Shown here piece by piece: positions 1-11,560 of a DNA stretch of 64,000 nucleotides (position 1 is its first letter; each line of letters begins with the position of its first letter). Position numbers and translations under genes: made by a program. Origin of the DNA: Megaleporinus macrocephalus (taxonomy: Eukaryota > Chordata > Actinopteri > Characiformes > Anostomidae); NCBI GenBank assembly GCA_021613375.1, contig CM038705.1, positions 10,129,095 to 10,193,094 on the forward strand, written 5' to 3'. A model generated the notes under the pieces. It had not been told where the DNA came from. It did not search any database and saw only the letters and a program-made list of their open reading frames with translations.

Positions 1-117
1 AGTGTAATCAGACTGTGGCTACATGTAGCACTTAATCAGTTCCTCAAGAGGCTCAAGAAACTCGAAGAACTCGATTACTAAAAATCATGGGAGCAAATTC
101 ATCCATCTATTATCTTC
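1..117. other. unassigned sequence at window edge
   Basis: No ORF, tandem structure or recognised repeat is visible in this short stretch before the SINE-derived block. Confidence 0.4.
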
Positions 118-385
118 CTGGGGTCGGGAGGTGGAGCCCATCCCAGCATCATCGGGTGAAGACGGGGGAAGATGGCCAAGACACACTCACACCTTCAGGC
201 AATGTAGAGTGAGGGATCAACCTAACATTCATGTGTTTGGACTGTGGGAGGAAACCGGAGTACCCAGAGGAAACCCACTAAAGCACGGGGAGAACATACA
301 CACTCCACACAGAATGACCCGGACCGGGAATCCAACCCATGACCCCGACTAGCGGGATAAAATGGAAGATGATGGATGGATGGAT
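118..385 (-). repeat. rearranged fish SINE fragment
   Basis: The core block gtgggaggaaaccggagtac (within 244-265), followed by the cggggagaacat and actccacacagaa blocks, is the signature of a SINE family widespread in fish, read here on the minus strand. Positions 118-165 look like its minus-strand tail. At about 340-385 the sequence switches to the plus-strand tail of the same family (gactagcgggataaa, then gatggatgga). The copy is therefore chimeric, with two tails pointing in opposite directions. The 73-codon and 64-codon ORFs across it are by-products. Family recognition is from memory; the sequence blocks are visible directly. Confidence 0.65.
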
Positions 386-403
386 ATGTGTGATCCCAAC
401 ATG

Positions 404-1290
404 TAGGCTGTCCCAATTCTTAGATGCCTTAAATATGCTGTCTGTTAAGGCGCCTTAAGTTCAGGCTATTGTGAGTGTCTAAGTAGGCTGTCTAGGTAGC
501 AGCTGTGTAAGTAGCAGTGTTCTCTCCTCATCTCTCCTCATAAAACAGATTACTGAGACGCTCTAGTTAGAGAGAGACTGCGTCACGGCTTGTTCCCCCC
601 ACTGCAGCATAAGACCAGTGGTTTAGCTGGTTGCTAAGCTACTGGCCGGCATCCAAAACAATAGCTCGAGGCTTAAAAATCTGCTAGCATAAATGCTAAT
701 GGCTCAAGTATAAAACTGCTAAATCGTCAATGACTGGTTACAGAGTTGATAATAAAATACTGTTTTGTGTGATTATATGACCAGAAACACATTAAAACTC
801 CAGAGAGAATCAAAATAACTCACATTTTAAAACCACTTCACTACTTGTAGATTTGTCAGAGTTGGGTTTGCTTTAGCGGCTGAGGAAGTGTTCGATGCTT
901 CCTTAAAATCAGGTCTAAATAAGGTTCCTCAGTAGACAGTGTTTAAGGTATGTAAGAATTGGGACAGTCTACTTGTCGGGGCGCATACTATGACATAAAT
1001 GCTGCCTATGTAGGAGCTCACTAGGTTTTGAGACACACCTATGCTGTCTATTAAGGCGCCTTAAGTTCAGGCTATTGTTTTGTATAGCCGGCTGGTAGCT
1101 TAACCAGGTAGCCAGTAGCTAAACTAAGTTAAAACACCAGCTGTGTGCTGCAGTGGGCAGGAACAACAACAAGCCTTGACTGGCTCTCAGTAATCTGTTT
1201 TATGAGGAGAGATGAGGAGAGAACGCTGCTACTTACACAGCTGCAACCTAGACAGCCTACTTACACACTCACTAGGTTTGAGACACACCC
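404..1290. repeat. inverted-repeat (foldback/MITE-like) element
   Basis: Two inverted repeats are present. Positions 404-430 (aggctgtcccaattcttag) match the complement of 944-971. Positions 473-560 (containing tctctcctcatctctcctca) match the complement of about 1183-1280. The block at 432-472 also recurs directly at 1035-1075. This suggests one small inverted-repeat element plus a partly duplicated second copy. I could not find a clean target-site duplication, and no coding potential is evident. The superfamily is unknown. Confidence 0.55.
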
Positions 1291-1636
1291 ATAGTATGAT
1301 ATATAGGTCTTGTAATAGATTTCTCTGATAATAATCATTCAAATGGTTTCTTTAAAAGCTTAGTATATGCAGTTTAAGCAATAAATATGTCTTATTTGAT
1401 GTTGTATATTCACTATCGCTCTCTAATAAAGCAAAAATATTTGTATCTGATTACTTAAATAATTACTTAAATACTTAAATAATTGATAGCTGCAGCCTAG
1501 TAATACAGTACTAGCATGTCTGAAAATCAGTGTGTGACTAAAAATCATCACCAACGAAAGACATTTTCTGTAAATAAGTACTTTTTTTGTATTTAATAAA
1601 AAATATGATGACATTATGTGTGTACAACTGTTTCAA
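1291..1636. other. unassigned AT-rich DNA
   Basis: AT-rich sequence without recognisable repeats or plausible exons. The short ORFs here have no protein features I recognise. Confidence 0.4.
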
Positions 1637-2013
1637 TAGGGCTGTGTGTTGGCAAGAACCTGACGATACAATACGTATCGTGATACAGCGGTCACGATTC
1701 AATAATTGCGATACTGCATGTGAAGTGATTTACAGTGATTTTTCAAATCCTACTATTAAAACACACCACTATATAAACAGGTTTGTCAATGCTTACAATA
1801 GCATTGCGCCCTGTGCTGCTTGTTAATGTTGGAGTGGAGCTGAAAATAGATTACAACAATGCCATCTAGTGGTCTGAAGATTAAACACAACACACAATGT
1901 TTCACTGTCTGCCAGGAATCTGTGTATCGATACTGTGTTTTTGAGAATCAATACAGTATCACAAAACAAAATATCCCAATATTCGATATTTTTGATATTT
2001 TCTTACACCCCTA
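1637..2013 (+). mobile_element. non-autonomous hAT-type element, family N1
   Basis: The element begins tagggctgtgtgttggcaag and ends ttcttacacccct-a, so its ends are short imperfect inverted repeats (tagggctgt versus taggggtgt). It is flanked by a perfect 8-bp duplication, tgtttcaa, at 1629-1636 and 2014-2021. Eight-base duplications and TAGGG-type ends are characteristic of hAT transposons. The interior is rich in tatcgatac-like motifs and has no transposase. Related copies lie at 36781, 49798, 50326 and 61078. Confidence 0.85.
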
Positions 2014-2414
2014 TGTTTCAAGCTGTGTTTGTTAGTCGTTTACTTCTTCCGTTCTCCTAAAACAGTCACTACCAGGCGACTGATTCTGAACCAGTTTTCT
2101 TATTTTCCTGATTCTGGAAAACAAATATCATGTACTCTATGGAACTAAAATAAAAAGGTGGTCTCTGACTTTTTCACAGCACAGATTAATGTGCATGTGT
2201 GTGTACATATATGTGTGTGTGTGTGTGTGTGTGTGCGTGGTTATTGACTGCAGGCAAGAACAGAGAGCAAAGAGAAAGTGAGAATGAAAAGATGAGTGCA
2301 GAGAGAAGACAGCAGGCTAAAGATCAACAGTTAAAAGGATGAAAGAGAAGGATGAAAGGGAGAAAAAAGGAAGAAAGAATGAGAGAAAGAGCAAAGCTAG
2401 AGGGTGAGTGAGAC

Positions 2415-2446
<32 letters not shown>

Positions 2447-2905
2447 TGAGGTAGAGGGGAAAAGAGAATCCAGCCCTGGAAGAATATGATGCTACACCCT
2501 GCTGGTGCAAATTTCTCTGATGTGATGGCGTACACTAAACTGTAATTAACTGTCTACACTCATGCAGCTTCTCATTTACTACGATGGTGAAGAAACACTA
2601 ACAGAGTGATACTTACAGTCAAACTCTGTCAAACCCAGTCTCAGCCTCATTTGTTTTTATGCGCTCCATATTACAAACCCTGTAGGCCAAATCCAATACG
2701 ACACGCCAGGCTAGGCATAAGAGAAAGACTTGTTTCTTGTAAAAAGCAATTATATTTCAAAGGGAAACTTGTTTGTGATTGCAATTGTGTCTCACTAAGA
2801 TGAATGCGTGTAAAAAAAGAGTCATGCTCGCTAAAAAAATCAAAAGAAAGTCTCAAACCACCTAAACCCGCAAATATAAATGTGTGTATTAACATTAACA
2901 GTAGC
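2014..2905. other. unassigned DNA with TG and purine tracts
   Basis: Holds a (TG)n microsatellite at about 2213-2236 and a purine-rich AG tract at about 2285-2450 that includes (AG)n at 2418-2446. A 31-bp block at 2671-2701 (tacaaaccctgtaggccaaa...) recurs at 4620-4650, just before the second 33-bp array, so the flanks of the two arrays share a duplicated piece. No gene is recognised. Confidence 0.5.
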
Positions 2906-2952
2906 CACGTTTACAGGCAGAGAGATAATCTGCTAATAATCCGACCAAGAAT

Positions 2953-3990
2953 AAGTTCATGTATATACATCAATCAGAATAGATTAAGTTCATGTATATA
3001 CATCAATCAGAATAGATTAAGTTCATGTATATACATCAATCAGAATAGATTAAGTTCATGTATATACATCAATCAGAATAGATTAAGTTCATGTATATAT
3101 CTCAGTCGGAATACACTAAGTCTATGTATATACATCAATCGGAATAGAATAAGTCCATGTATATATCTCAATCGGAATAGTCTAAGTCCATGTATATACA
3201 TCAATCGGAATAGACTAAGTCCATGTATATACATCAATCGGAATAGTCTAAGTCCATGTATATACATCAATCGGAATAGACTAAGTCCATGTATATACAT
3301 CAATCGGAATAGTCTAAGTCCATGTATATACCTCAATCGGAACAGGCTAAGTCCATGTATATATCTCAATCGGAATAGACTAAGTCCATGTATATACATC
3401 AATCGGAATAGTCTAAGTCCATGTATATACATCAATCGGAATAGACTAAGTCCATGTATATACATCAATCGGAATAGACTAAGTCCATGTATATACATCA
3501 GTCGGAATAGACTAAGTCCATGTATATACATCAGTCGGAATAGACTAAGTCCATGTATATACATCAGTCGGAATAGACTAAGTCCATGTATATACAGCAA
3601 TCGGAATAGAATAAGTTCATGTATATACATCAACCTGAAATAGACGAAGTCTATGAATATACATTAATCGGAATAGACTACGTACATCTATATACATCAA
3701 TCGGAATATACTAAGACCATGTATATACATCAATCTGAATAGTATACACATGTATACACCTAAATTGGAATAGAATAAGTACATCTATATACCTCAATCC
3801 GAATAGTCCATGTATACGCCTCAATCGTAATAGACTATGTTCATGTATACACCTAAGTTTGAACAGAATAAGTATATGCCTCAGCTGGAATAGAATAAAT
3901 TAATGTATATGCGTCAATGAGATCACAACACGTTCATGTATATAGTAAGTCCACGTATACGCCTCAGTTGGAATAGACTGCTCCAGTTGA
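2953..3990. repeat. 33-bp minisatellite (taagtccatgtatatacatc...)
   Basis: About 30 copies of a 33-bp unit built around tccatgtatatacatcaatc followed by ggaatagactaag. Copies are nearly identical from 2953 to about 3600 and more diverged after that. The period is divisible by three, so ORFs of 279 codons (plus) and 186 codons (minus) run through it; these are artefacts. The same unit forms 4655-5645, and a shortened version forms 7182-9250. Confidence 0.9.
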
Positions 3991-4125
3991 GGCTATTGCA
4001 AATACAATTTCTATCTGATTGAATGAGGTGAGTGATGCTGTTAATAATCAGCCCAGTAGATGAATAATAGCCATACAAAGCTTGTATCCAATTAAATTCT
4101 CAATTGGAAAGTGTAAGTATGTGTA

Positions 4126-4377
4126 GTGCATCACATCACAGCGAGAGCCATGATGCAGAGAAACCAGTCTGCAGAGGAGACCAAGTTTATTCTTTCAAAT
4201 TTGAAGGATATAAGAGTAATTATCAGGATGGACGGCTGTAATCTTGCAGTGATGAGCTGTTCAGATGAGGATATGAGTAAACGAAGGCCACTGTGTTTAC
4301 AGACTAAACAGCACATTAGGAACAGACGCACTCACGTGATGCTCATTGTCTACACTCACTGGTACACGTGCTTGTAA
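4126..4377 (+). pseudogene. decayed Myb/SANT-like ORF of a transposon
   Basis: The reading frame contains QSAEETKFILSNLKD, matching DWSSEETKFMLQTLKD in the ORF at 9404-9673. The usual tryptophan before the S-x-EET motif has been lost here. After about residue 35 the frame no longer resembles its paralogue, so the gene is broken by frameshift or decay. In complete PIF/Harbinger elements a Myb/SANT-like protein binds the element's DNA and assists the transposase; that role is inferred from the family and is not evident in this relic. Protein family confidence is moderate. Confidence 0.4.
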
Positions 4378-4475
4378 ACATCAGACTGTTGAGAAGATTT
4401 TAGTCTTAATCTACAGTCAGAGTGATCTTCAATCAGAGTGCTGAAATCGTTTGCATGTAAACAAAGCCAGCGCTG

Positions 4476-4654
4476 GCTGTTTCGTGATAATATAATTATA
4501 CCGACATGGTACTTATTCTTATTATCAGTGATCATATTTGAGCCTAAAAAATGACTCTAAAGAAACCGCGGCTGCAACAACAGCTAATCAACATTATCAG
4601 TAACACTGCGTGATTAGGTATACAAACCCTGTAGGCCAAATCCAATACGACTAC
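4476..4654. repeat. flank duplicated around the second 33-bp array
   Basis: The sequence at 4510-4620 (ttattatcagtgatca, caacattatcagtaacactg, gcgtgattag) recurs at about 5660-5755 on the other side of the second array. The segment was apparently duplicated together with, or across, the array. Confidence 0.6.
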
Positions 4655-5645
4655 ATCCATGTATATACCTCAACCGGAATAGACTAAGTCCATGTATATA
4701 CAGCAATCGGAATAGACTAAGTCCATGTATATACCTCAATCAGAATAGACTAAGTCCATGTATATACCTCAATCAGAATAGACTAAGTCTATGTGTATAC
4801 CTCAATCAGAATAGACTAAGTCCATGTATATACCTCAACCGGAATAGACTAAGTCTATGTGTATACCTCAATCAGAATAGACTAAGTCCATGTATATACC
4901 TCAACCGGAAATAGACTAAGTCCATGTATATACCTCAACCAGAATAGACTAAGTCCTTTTATATACATCAATCGGAATAGACTAAGTCCATGTATATACA
5001 TTAATCAGAATAGATTAAGTCCATGTACATACATCAATCGGAATAGACTAAGTCTATGTGTATACCTCAATCAGAATAGACTAAGTCCATATATATACCT
5101 CAACCGGAAATAGACTAAGTCCATGTATATACCTCAACCAGAATAGACTAAGTCCTTGTATATACATCAATCGGAATAGACTAAGTCCATGTATATACAT
5201 TAATCAGAATAGATTAAGTCCATGTACATACATCAATCGGAATAGACTAAGTCCATGTATACACCTCAATTGGAAATAGACTAAGTCCATGTATATACAG
5301 CAATCGGAATAGACTAAGTTTATGAATATACATCAACTGGAATAGACTAAGTCCATGTATATACATCAACCGAAAATAGTCTAAGTCCATATATATACAT
5401 CAGTCGGAATAGAATAAGTCTTTGTATATACCTCAATCGAAAATAGACTAAGTCCATATATATACATAAATCGGAATAGAATAAGTCTTTGTATACACCT
5501 CAATCGGAAATAGACTAAGTCCATATATATACATAAATCGGAATAGAATAAGTCTTTGTATACACCTCAATCGGAAATAGACTAAGTCCATATATATACA
5601 TCAACTGGAATAGACTAAGTCCATGTATATCTCAATTGAAATAGA
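4655..5645. repeat. 33-bp minisatellite, second block
   Basis: Same unit as 2953-3990 but more heterogeneous. Copies alternate between tatatacctcaa and tatatacatcaa forms, and many have an extra A in ggaaatagac. Larger repeats are visible, for example the stretch near 4860-5040 is closely repeated at about 5050-5230. Confidence 0.85.
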
Positions 5646-6100
5646 CTAGACTAGAATAAGAATATTTATTCTTATTATCAGTGATCAAAATTGTGCCTAA
5701 AAAATGACTGCAACAACAACTAATCAACATTATCAGTAACACTGCGTGATTAAGTATATTGTAGGTAACGATACTGTTGATTATCCAGTACAGCTAACAG
5801 AATTAAAATAACAATAATAATAATAATAAAAAAAAAAATTATATATATCATTGCCGTCCAAAGAAAAAGCTGTCATGTACATTGTGTTACAATCTCATGG
5901 TTAATGGACCAAAACTAAATAATAATCATTCTGGTTCCATTGGCTTACATTAAAAGTAAAGACCTCTACTGTTTGTCTTCGGACAGCAACGATAATGAGT
6001 AAGGCTGTTAATGAGTCTTGGATCGCTAGCAGGTGTGCTGGTGGGCGGAGCCGAGAAGAATCCACATGACACTACCGTTTTACATGATGTATAAAGCATG
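5646..6100. other. duplicated flank and family A-like repeat
   Basis: 5655-5755 is the right copy of the duplicated flank. 5850-6000 contains pieces of a dispersed repeat that I call family A (ggttccattg-cttacatta, ggacagcaacgat) and that recurs across the window. An A-rich run lies at about 5818-5838. No gene is seen. Confidence 0.45.
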
Positions 6101-6400
6101 TACACTAGATTGCCACAAGTATTCACTCATCGTCTTCACACGCATATGAATTTAAGTGACATCCCGTTCTTAAACCATAGGGTTTAATATGATGTCAGTC
6201 CAACCTTTGCAGCTATGACAGCTCCAACTCTTCTGGGAATGAAAGAAGGGTAAACACAGTGCAACTGCAGTACAGGAGAGTCATGGGAACTGATCACATG
6301 CTCTAAAAAGTCTAAAAACCTAGAAGATGTGCCAAACTGAGCTCGCCTTTGACAGCAGTGCATCTGGAGAAGGTATATGGTGTTCATGTGTACATACGGT
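6101..6400 (-). pseudogene. Tc1-like transposon relic, transposase C-terminus
   Basis: The left end tacactagattgccacaagt (6101-6120) matches a common fish Tc1-type inverted repeat that begins tacactatattgccaaaag. The minus-strand frame 6184-6260 encodes IPRRVGAVIAAKVG, resembling the C-terminal LPRRVEAVIAAKGG of fish Tc1-family transposases, and it ends next to the inverted repeat as expected. The DDE catalytic region is missing and the rest is decayed, so the copy is dead. Family assignment is by motif recall. Confidence 0.7.
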
Positions 6401-7181
6401 AGACTCTGATATTAAAGATATACGCTAATGTTAGAGTGGACTCGTCAAGATCCCCTCGCTGCAATGCCAGTTACACCTACAGTCACACAACAGCTGTGCC
6501 TCTGTGTCGCTCTGATCACGTGTTACTGTCCTCGTTGTTAACTCCACGGCCTGACCCCAGAACTTCTCCCTCCATCAGAAAAATGAAAATCAGAAGTATG
6601 AGAGTGTTTAGGCTGCAGGAGAACGGATGGAAGACAGCTGATGGAGGACAGCTGGCCAGTATGCTGGAGGAGTGGGAGGAAAGTGGCAGCAAAGTCTGGA
6701 AATATGAACAATACGATAGGACATCGCCGTCATCTCCGTCACAATGTTATTCGGCCCACTTGGAAGCCTATTTGAACAGCATTCCACAATTTTACCACTT
6801 AATTTTTTTAACAGCAATGATATCTTTAAAAGCAAGACCTGGCCAGCTGTACCTGTACCTGGCGGGGGTCGCCGGGTATCGTTTTTTTTTTTTTTTCAGG
6901 TAGAACTGAGCTTGGCATTCTAAAACGTTTTGTAACAGATTGGGCTATACCTTGTCAATGGTATAGTCATTAGTCATCATTAGTATAGTCTACAAGTGTG
7001 CTCAAAGTTCAATCACAGCACAAGACTAACAGTTACACAGCCCAGTGTCACGTCACGCTAGTCTCCAGTCAGATCATCACAGGGTTCACACTACACTCTG
7101 GTGAACAGTGGATGAGGAACGAGTGGTGGGTGTGGAGGGACAAATCATAGTGAATCTTGCTTGCTCTGTTCATCTCCCGCT
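6401..7181. other. unassigned DNA
   Basis: A 155-codon plus-strand ORF (6436-6903) runs into a poly-T tract at 6882-6896 and has no recognisable domain. I do not call it a gene. The remainder shows no repeat structure. Confidence 0.4.
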
Positions 7182-9250
7182 ACCTCAATCAAAATAGAAT
7201 AATTCCATGTATACACCTCAATTGGAATGTATACACCTCAATCAGAATGTATACACCTCAATCTGAATGTATACACCTCAATCTGAATGTATACACCTCA
7301 ATCGGAATGTATACACCTCAATCAGAATGAATACACCTCTTTTGGAATGTATACACCTCAATCTGAATGTATCCACCTCATTTGGAACGTATACACCTCA
7401 TTTGGAATGTATACACCTCAATCTGAATGTATACACCTCAACCTGAATGTATACACCTCAATCTGAATGTATACACCTCAATCTGAATGTATACACCTCA
7501 TTTGGAATGTATACACCTCAATCTGAACGTATACACCTCAATCTGAACGTATACACCTCATTTGGAATGTATACACCTCAATCTGAACGTATACACCTCA
7601 ATCTGAACGTATACACCTCATTTGGAATGTATACACCTCAATCTGAACGTATACACCTCATTTGGAATGTATACACCTCATTTGGAATGTATACACCTCA
7701 ATCTGAACGTATACACCTCAATCTGAACGTATACACCTCAATCTGAATGTATACACCTAATTTGGAATGTATACACCTCATTTGGAACGTATACACCTCA
7801 TTTGGAATGTATACACCTCAATCTGAATGTATACACCTCAATCTGAATGTATACACCTCAATCTGAATGTATACACCTCAATCAGAATGAATACACCTCA
7901 TTTGGAATGTATACACCTCAATCTGAATGTATACACCTCATTTGGAATGTATACACCTCAATCAGAATGAATACACCTCATTTGGAATGTATACACCTCA
8001 ATCTGAATGTATACACCTCAATCTGAATGTATCCACCTCATTTGGAATGTATACACCTCAATCTGAACGTATACACCTCATTTGGAATGTATACACCTCA
8101 ATCTGAACGTATACACCTCAATCTGAATGTATCCACCTCATTTGGAACGTATACACCTCAATCTGAACGTATACACCTCAATCTGAATGTATACACCTCA
8201 TTTGGAATGTATACACCTCATTTGGAATGTATACACCTCATTTGGAATGAATACACCTCAATCTGAACATATACACCTCAATCTGAATGTATCCACCTCA
8301 TTTGGAATGTATACACCTCAATCTGAATGTATACACCTCATTTGGAATGTATACACCTCAATCTGAACGTATACACCTCAATCTGAATGTATACACCTCA
8401 TTTGGAATGTATACACCTCAATCTGAATGTATACACCTCATTTGGAATGTATACACCTCATTTGGAATGAATACACCTCAATCTGAATGTATACACCTCA
8501 TTTGGAATGTATACACCTCATTTGGAATGAATACACCTCAATCTGAATGTATACACCTCAATCTGAATGTATACACCTCATTTGGAATGTATACACCTCA
8601 TTTGGAATGAATACACCTCAATCTGAACGTATACACCTCAATCTGAATGTATACACCTCATTTGGAATGTATACACCTTAATCGGAACGTATACACCTCA
8701 TTTGGAATGTATACACCTCAATCTGAATGTATACACCTTATTTGAAATGTATACACCTCAATCTGAACGTATACACCTTATTTGGAATGTATACACCTCA
8801 ATCTGAACGTATACACCTCAATCTGAATGTATCCACCTCATTTGGAATGTATACACCTCAATCTGAACGTATACACCTCATTTGAAATGTATACACCTCA
8901 ATCTGAACGTATACACCTTATTTGGAATGTATACACCTCAATCTGAACGTATACACCTCAATCTGAATGTATACACCTCAATCTGAACGTATACACCTCA
9001 ATCAGAATGAATACACCTCAATCTGAACATATACACCTCAATCTGAACGTATACACCTCGATCTGAACGTATACACCTCGATCTGAATGTATACACCTCA
9101 ATCTGAACGTATACACCTCAATCTGAACATATACACCTCAATCTGAACGTATACACCTCAATCTGAACATATACACCTCAATCTGAACGTATACACCTCA
9201 ATCTGAACGTATACACCTCAATCAGAATGAATACACCTCAATCTGAATAG
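7182..9250. repeat. 20-bp minisatellite (gaatgtatacacctcaatct)
   Basis: About 100 units of 20 bp. From about 7211 to 9250 the register never shifts, so there are no visible indels. Two main unit types are mixed: atctgaaYgtatacacctca and tttggaatgtatacacctca. The unit looks like the 33-bp unit of 2953-3990 with the segment agactaagtcc removed. Short ORFs through it (for example 7447-7746, 8287-8610) are artefacts. It directly abuts a Harbinger-like body at 9250. Confidence 0.93.
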
Positions 9251-9990
9251 ATTAGTCCAACTGAGGTCATTCCCATTACAATCTCTATCAGATTGAAGGA
9301 GGTGGGTACACTGTAAATAATCAGTTTAATAGAAGAATGATAGCCGTGTAAACACCTGTATCTAATTACATTCCCAATCGGAAAGTTTAAATACGTTCTG
9401 CACATGTGCAGTAGTGTCATGGAGGACATGGCGGGAGGTAGAGACTGGTCTTCAGAGGAGACAAAGTTCATGCTTCAAACCTTAAAAGATTTAAAAACAG
9501 CAGGATGGACGGCCTTAAAGCTCGCAATAACAAGCAAATTAAAAACAGGAAGTTTCTCAGATCGGCGTATTACAAAACTAAAAAACAGAACGGTGAAAGC
9601 TGATCCACTGTCCTGTTTTACGAAATTCTGGATGAAGTCACGGGAGATCGACTCCTCGCTAACACAGAGTTAAAACCGTGTTGCAGGACGTGACGTCTTC
9701 CTCCCGCATGTGAAATACGTGTTCAAAACACGAGCGCGCTAACAGAAACCTCAGGTAACCATACTTCTGCTGGTCTCACTCTTGACTGAACTCACTCGAT
9801 GCTCGTTGTCATGGTAACGTTTACACCAAGTTGTATTCTACGCATGCGTGTAGTTTTGGCTCTGATTGCTTGTAGCGTGCATGTAAACTGAGATTTTCAT
9901 TAGAGTGTTGAGTAGAGTGAGCATATAAACACCTCCGTCTTAATCTAGAATCAGAAGGAATTCAATCAGACTGGAGAACATCTCTGCATG
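9251..9990 (+). mobile_element. PIF/Harbinger-like transposon relic body
   Basis: Collinear with 3990-4475, and including a Myb/SANT-like ORF. Its right end (complement reads ggccacgttcacatgcagag, about 9980-9999) corresponds to the left end of the element at 2908 (gccacgtttacaggcagag). No left inverted repeat was found before the array at 7182. No transposase ORF is present. Superfamily assignment is inference. Confidence 0.45.
9404..9673 (+). pseudogene. Myb/SANT-like protein fragment of a transposon
   Basis: The 89-codon frame contains DWSSEETKFMLQTLKDLK near residues 14-31. This resembles helix 1 of the Myb/SANT-like domain, with its conserved tryptophan and acidic ET motif, found in accessory proteins of PIF/Harbinger transposons and in genes derived from them. 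The remainder is basic (KLKNRTVK) but has lost most of the second and third helices. The homologous ORF at 4126-4377 lies at the same place in a related element. ATG at 9419 (MEDMAGG) is the likelier original start. It is probably a non-functional remnant. Confidence 0.45.
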
Positions 9991-10000
9991 TGAACGTGGC

Positions 10001-11560
10001 CAAGGTTGGTGAAGGTTGGTGAATGTTGGTAAATGTTGGTGAAGGTAGGTAAATGTTGGTGAATGTTGGTAAATGTTGGTGAAGGTAGGTAAATGTTGGC
10101 GAATGTTGGCGAATGTTGGTAAATGTTGGCGAATGTTGGTAAATGTTGGCGAATGTTGGTGAATGTTGGCGAATGTTGGTCAATGTTGGTAAATGTTGGT
10201 GAATGTTGGTGAAGGTAGGTAAAGGTTGGCGAATGTTGGTAAATGTTGGCGAATGTTGGTGAATGTTGGTCAATGTTGGTAAATGTTGGTGAATGTTGGT
10301 GAATGTTGGCAAATGTTGGTAAATGTTGGCGAATGTTGGTAAATGTTGGTGAATGTTGGCGAATGTTGGTGAATGTTGGTGAAGGTAGGTAAATGTTGGC
10401 GAATGTTGGTGAAGGTAGGTAAATGTTGGCGAATGTTGGTGAAGGTAGGTAAATGTTGGCGAATGTTGGTGAAGGTAGGTGAATGTTGGTGAATGTTGGT
10501 GAAGGTAGGTAAATGTTGGCGAATGTTGGTGAATGTTGGTAAAGGTTGGCGAATGTTGGTGAAGGTAGGTAAATGTTGGCGAATGTTGGTGAAGGTAGGT
10601 AAATGTTGGCGAATGTTGGTAATTGTTGGTGAATGTTGGCGAAGGTAGGTAAATGTTGGCGAATGATGGTGAATGTTGGTGAAGGTAGGTAAAGGTTGGC
10701 GAATGTTGGTGAAGGTAGGTAAACGTTGGCGAATGTTGGTGAAGGTAGGTAAAGGTTGGCGAATGTTGGTGAAGGTAGGTAAAGGTTGGCGAATGTTGGT
10801 GAAGGTAGGTAAACGTTGGCGAATGTTGGTGAAGGTAGGTAAAGGTTGGCGAATGTTGGTGAAGGTAGGTAAATGTTGGCGAATGTTGGTAAATGTTGGC
10901 GAATGTTGGTAAATGTTGGCGAATGTTGGTGAAGGTAGGTAAAGGTTGGCGAATGTTGGTGAAGGTAGGTAAATGTTGGCGAATGTTGGTGAATGTTGGT
11001 AAATGTTGGCGAATGTTGGTAAATGTTGGCGAATGTTGGTGAAGGTAGGTAAATGTTGGCGAATGTTGGTGAATGTTGGTAAATGTTGGCGAATGTTGGT
11101 AAATGTTGGCGAATGTTGGTGAAGGTAGGTAAATGTTGGCGAATGTTGGTGAAGGTAGGTAAATGTTGGCGAATGTTGGTAAATGTTGGCGAATGTTGGT
11201 GAAGGTAGGTAGATGTTGGCAAATGTTGGCGAATGTTGGTGAATGTTGGCAAATGTTGGCGAATGTTGGTAAATATTGGCGAATGTTGGTAAATGTTGGT
11301 GAATGTTGGCGAATGTTGGTGAAGGTAGGTAAATGTTGGCGAATGTTGGTAAATGTTGGCGAATGTTGGTAAATGTTGGTAAATGTTGGTGAATGTTGGC
11401 GAATGTTGGTGAATGTTGGCGAATGTTGGCGCATGTTGGTAAATGTTGGTAAATGTTGGTGAATGTTGGTAAATGTTGGTAAATGTTGGTAAATGTTGGT
11501 AAATGTTGGCGAATGTTGGTGAATGTTGGCGAATGTTGGTGAAGGTTGGTGAACGTTGGG
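10001..11560. repeat. decamer array (RAATGTTGGY), 156 units
   Basis: Exactly 156 consecutive 10-bp units without a single indel. The main units are gaatgttggt, gaatgttggc, aaatgttggt, aaatgttggc, gaaggtaggt and aaaggttggc. A 30-bp pattern, gaatgttggt-gaaggtaggt-aaatgttggc, is repeated many times in the middle. Because 30 bp is ten codons, all three minus-strand frames stay open for 434-540 codons (repeats of HQHSPTFTNI type). These ORFs are array artefacts. Confidence 0.95.

Larger units (their letters stand above)
2906..4475 (+). mobile_element. PIF/Harbinger-like transposon relic with internal array
   Basis: The left end gccacgtttacaggcagag (about 2908) and the right end, complement of tttgcatgtaaacaaagcc (about 4449-4467), form an imperfect inverted repeat around the block gtttaca-gca. 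Between them are the 33-bp array (2953-3990) and a body that matches the body at 9250-9990 in order. The body carries a decayed Myb/SANT-like ORF remnant (see 4126-4377). Assignment to PIF/Harbinger rests on the Myb/SANT-like accessory protein and is tentative; no transposase remains. Confidence 0.45.

Noticed and set aside
2804..3643. 279-codon ORF and antisense 186-codon ORF
   Set aside because: Produced by the 33-bp array; eleven-residue repeats only.
6436..6903. 155-codon ORF
   Set aside because: No recognisable domain, ends in a homopolymer, and no splice or promoter context seen.
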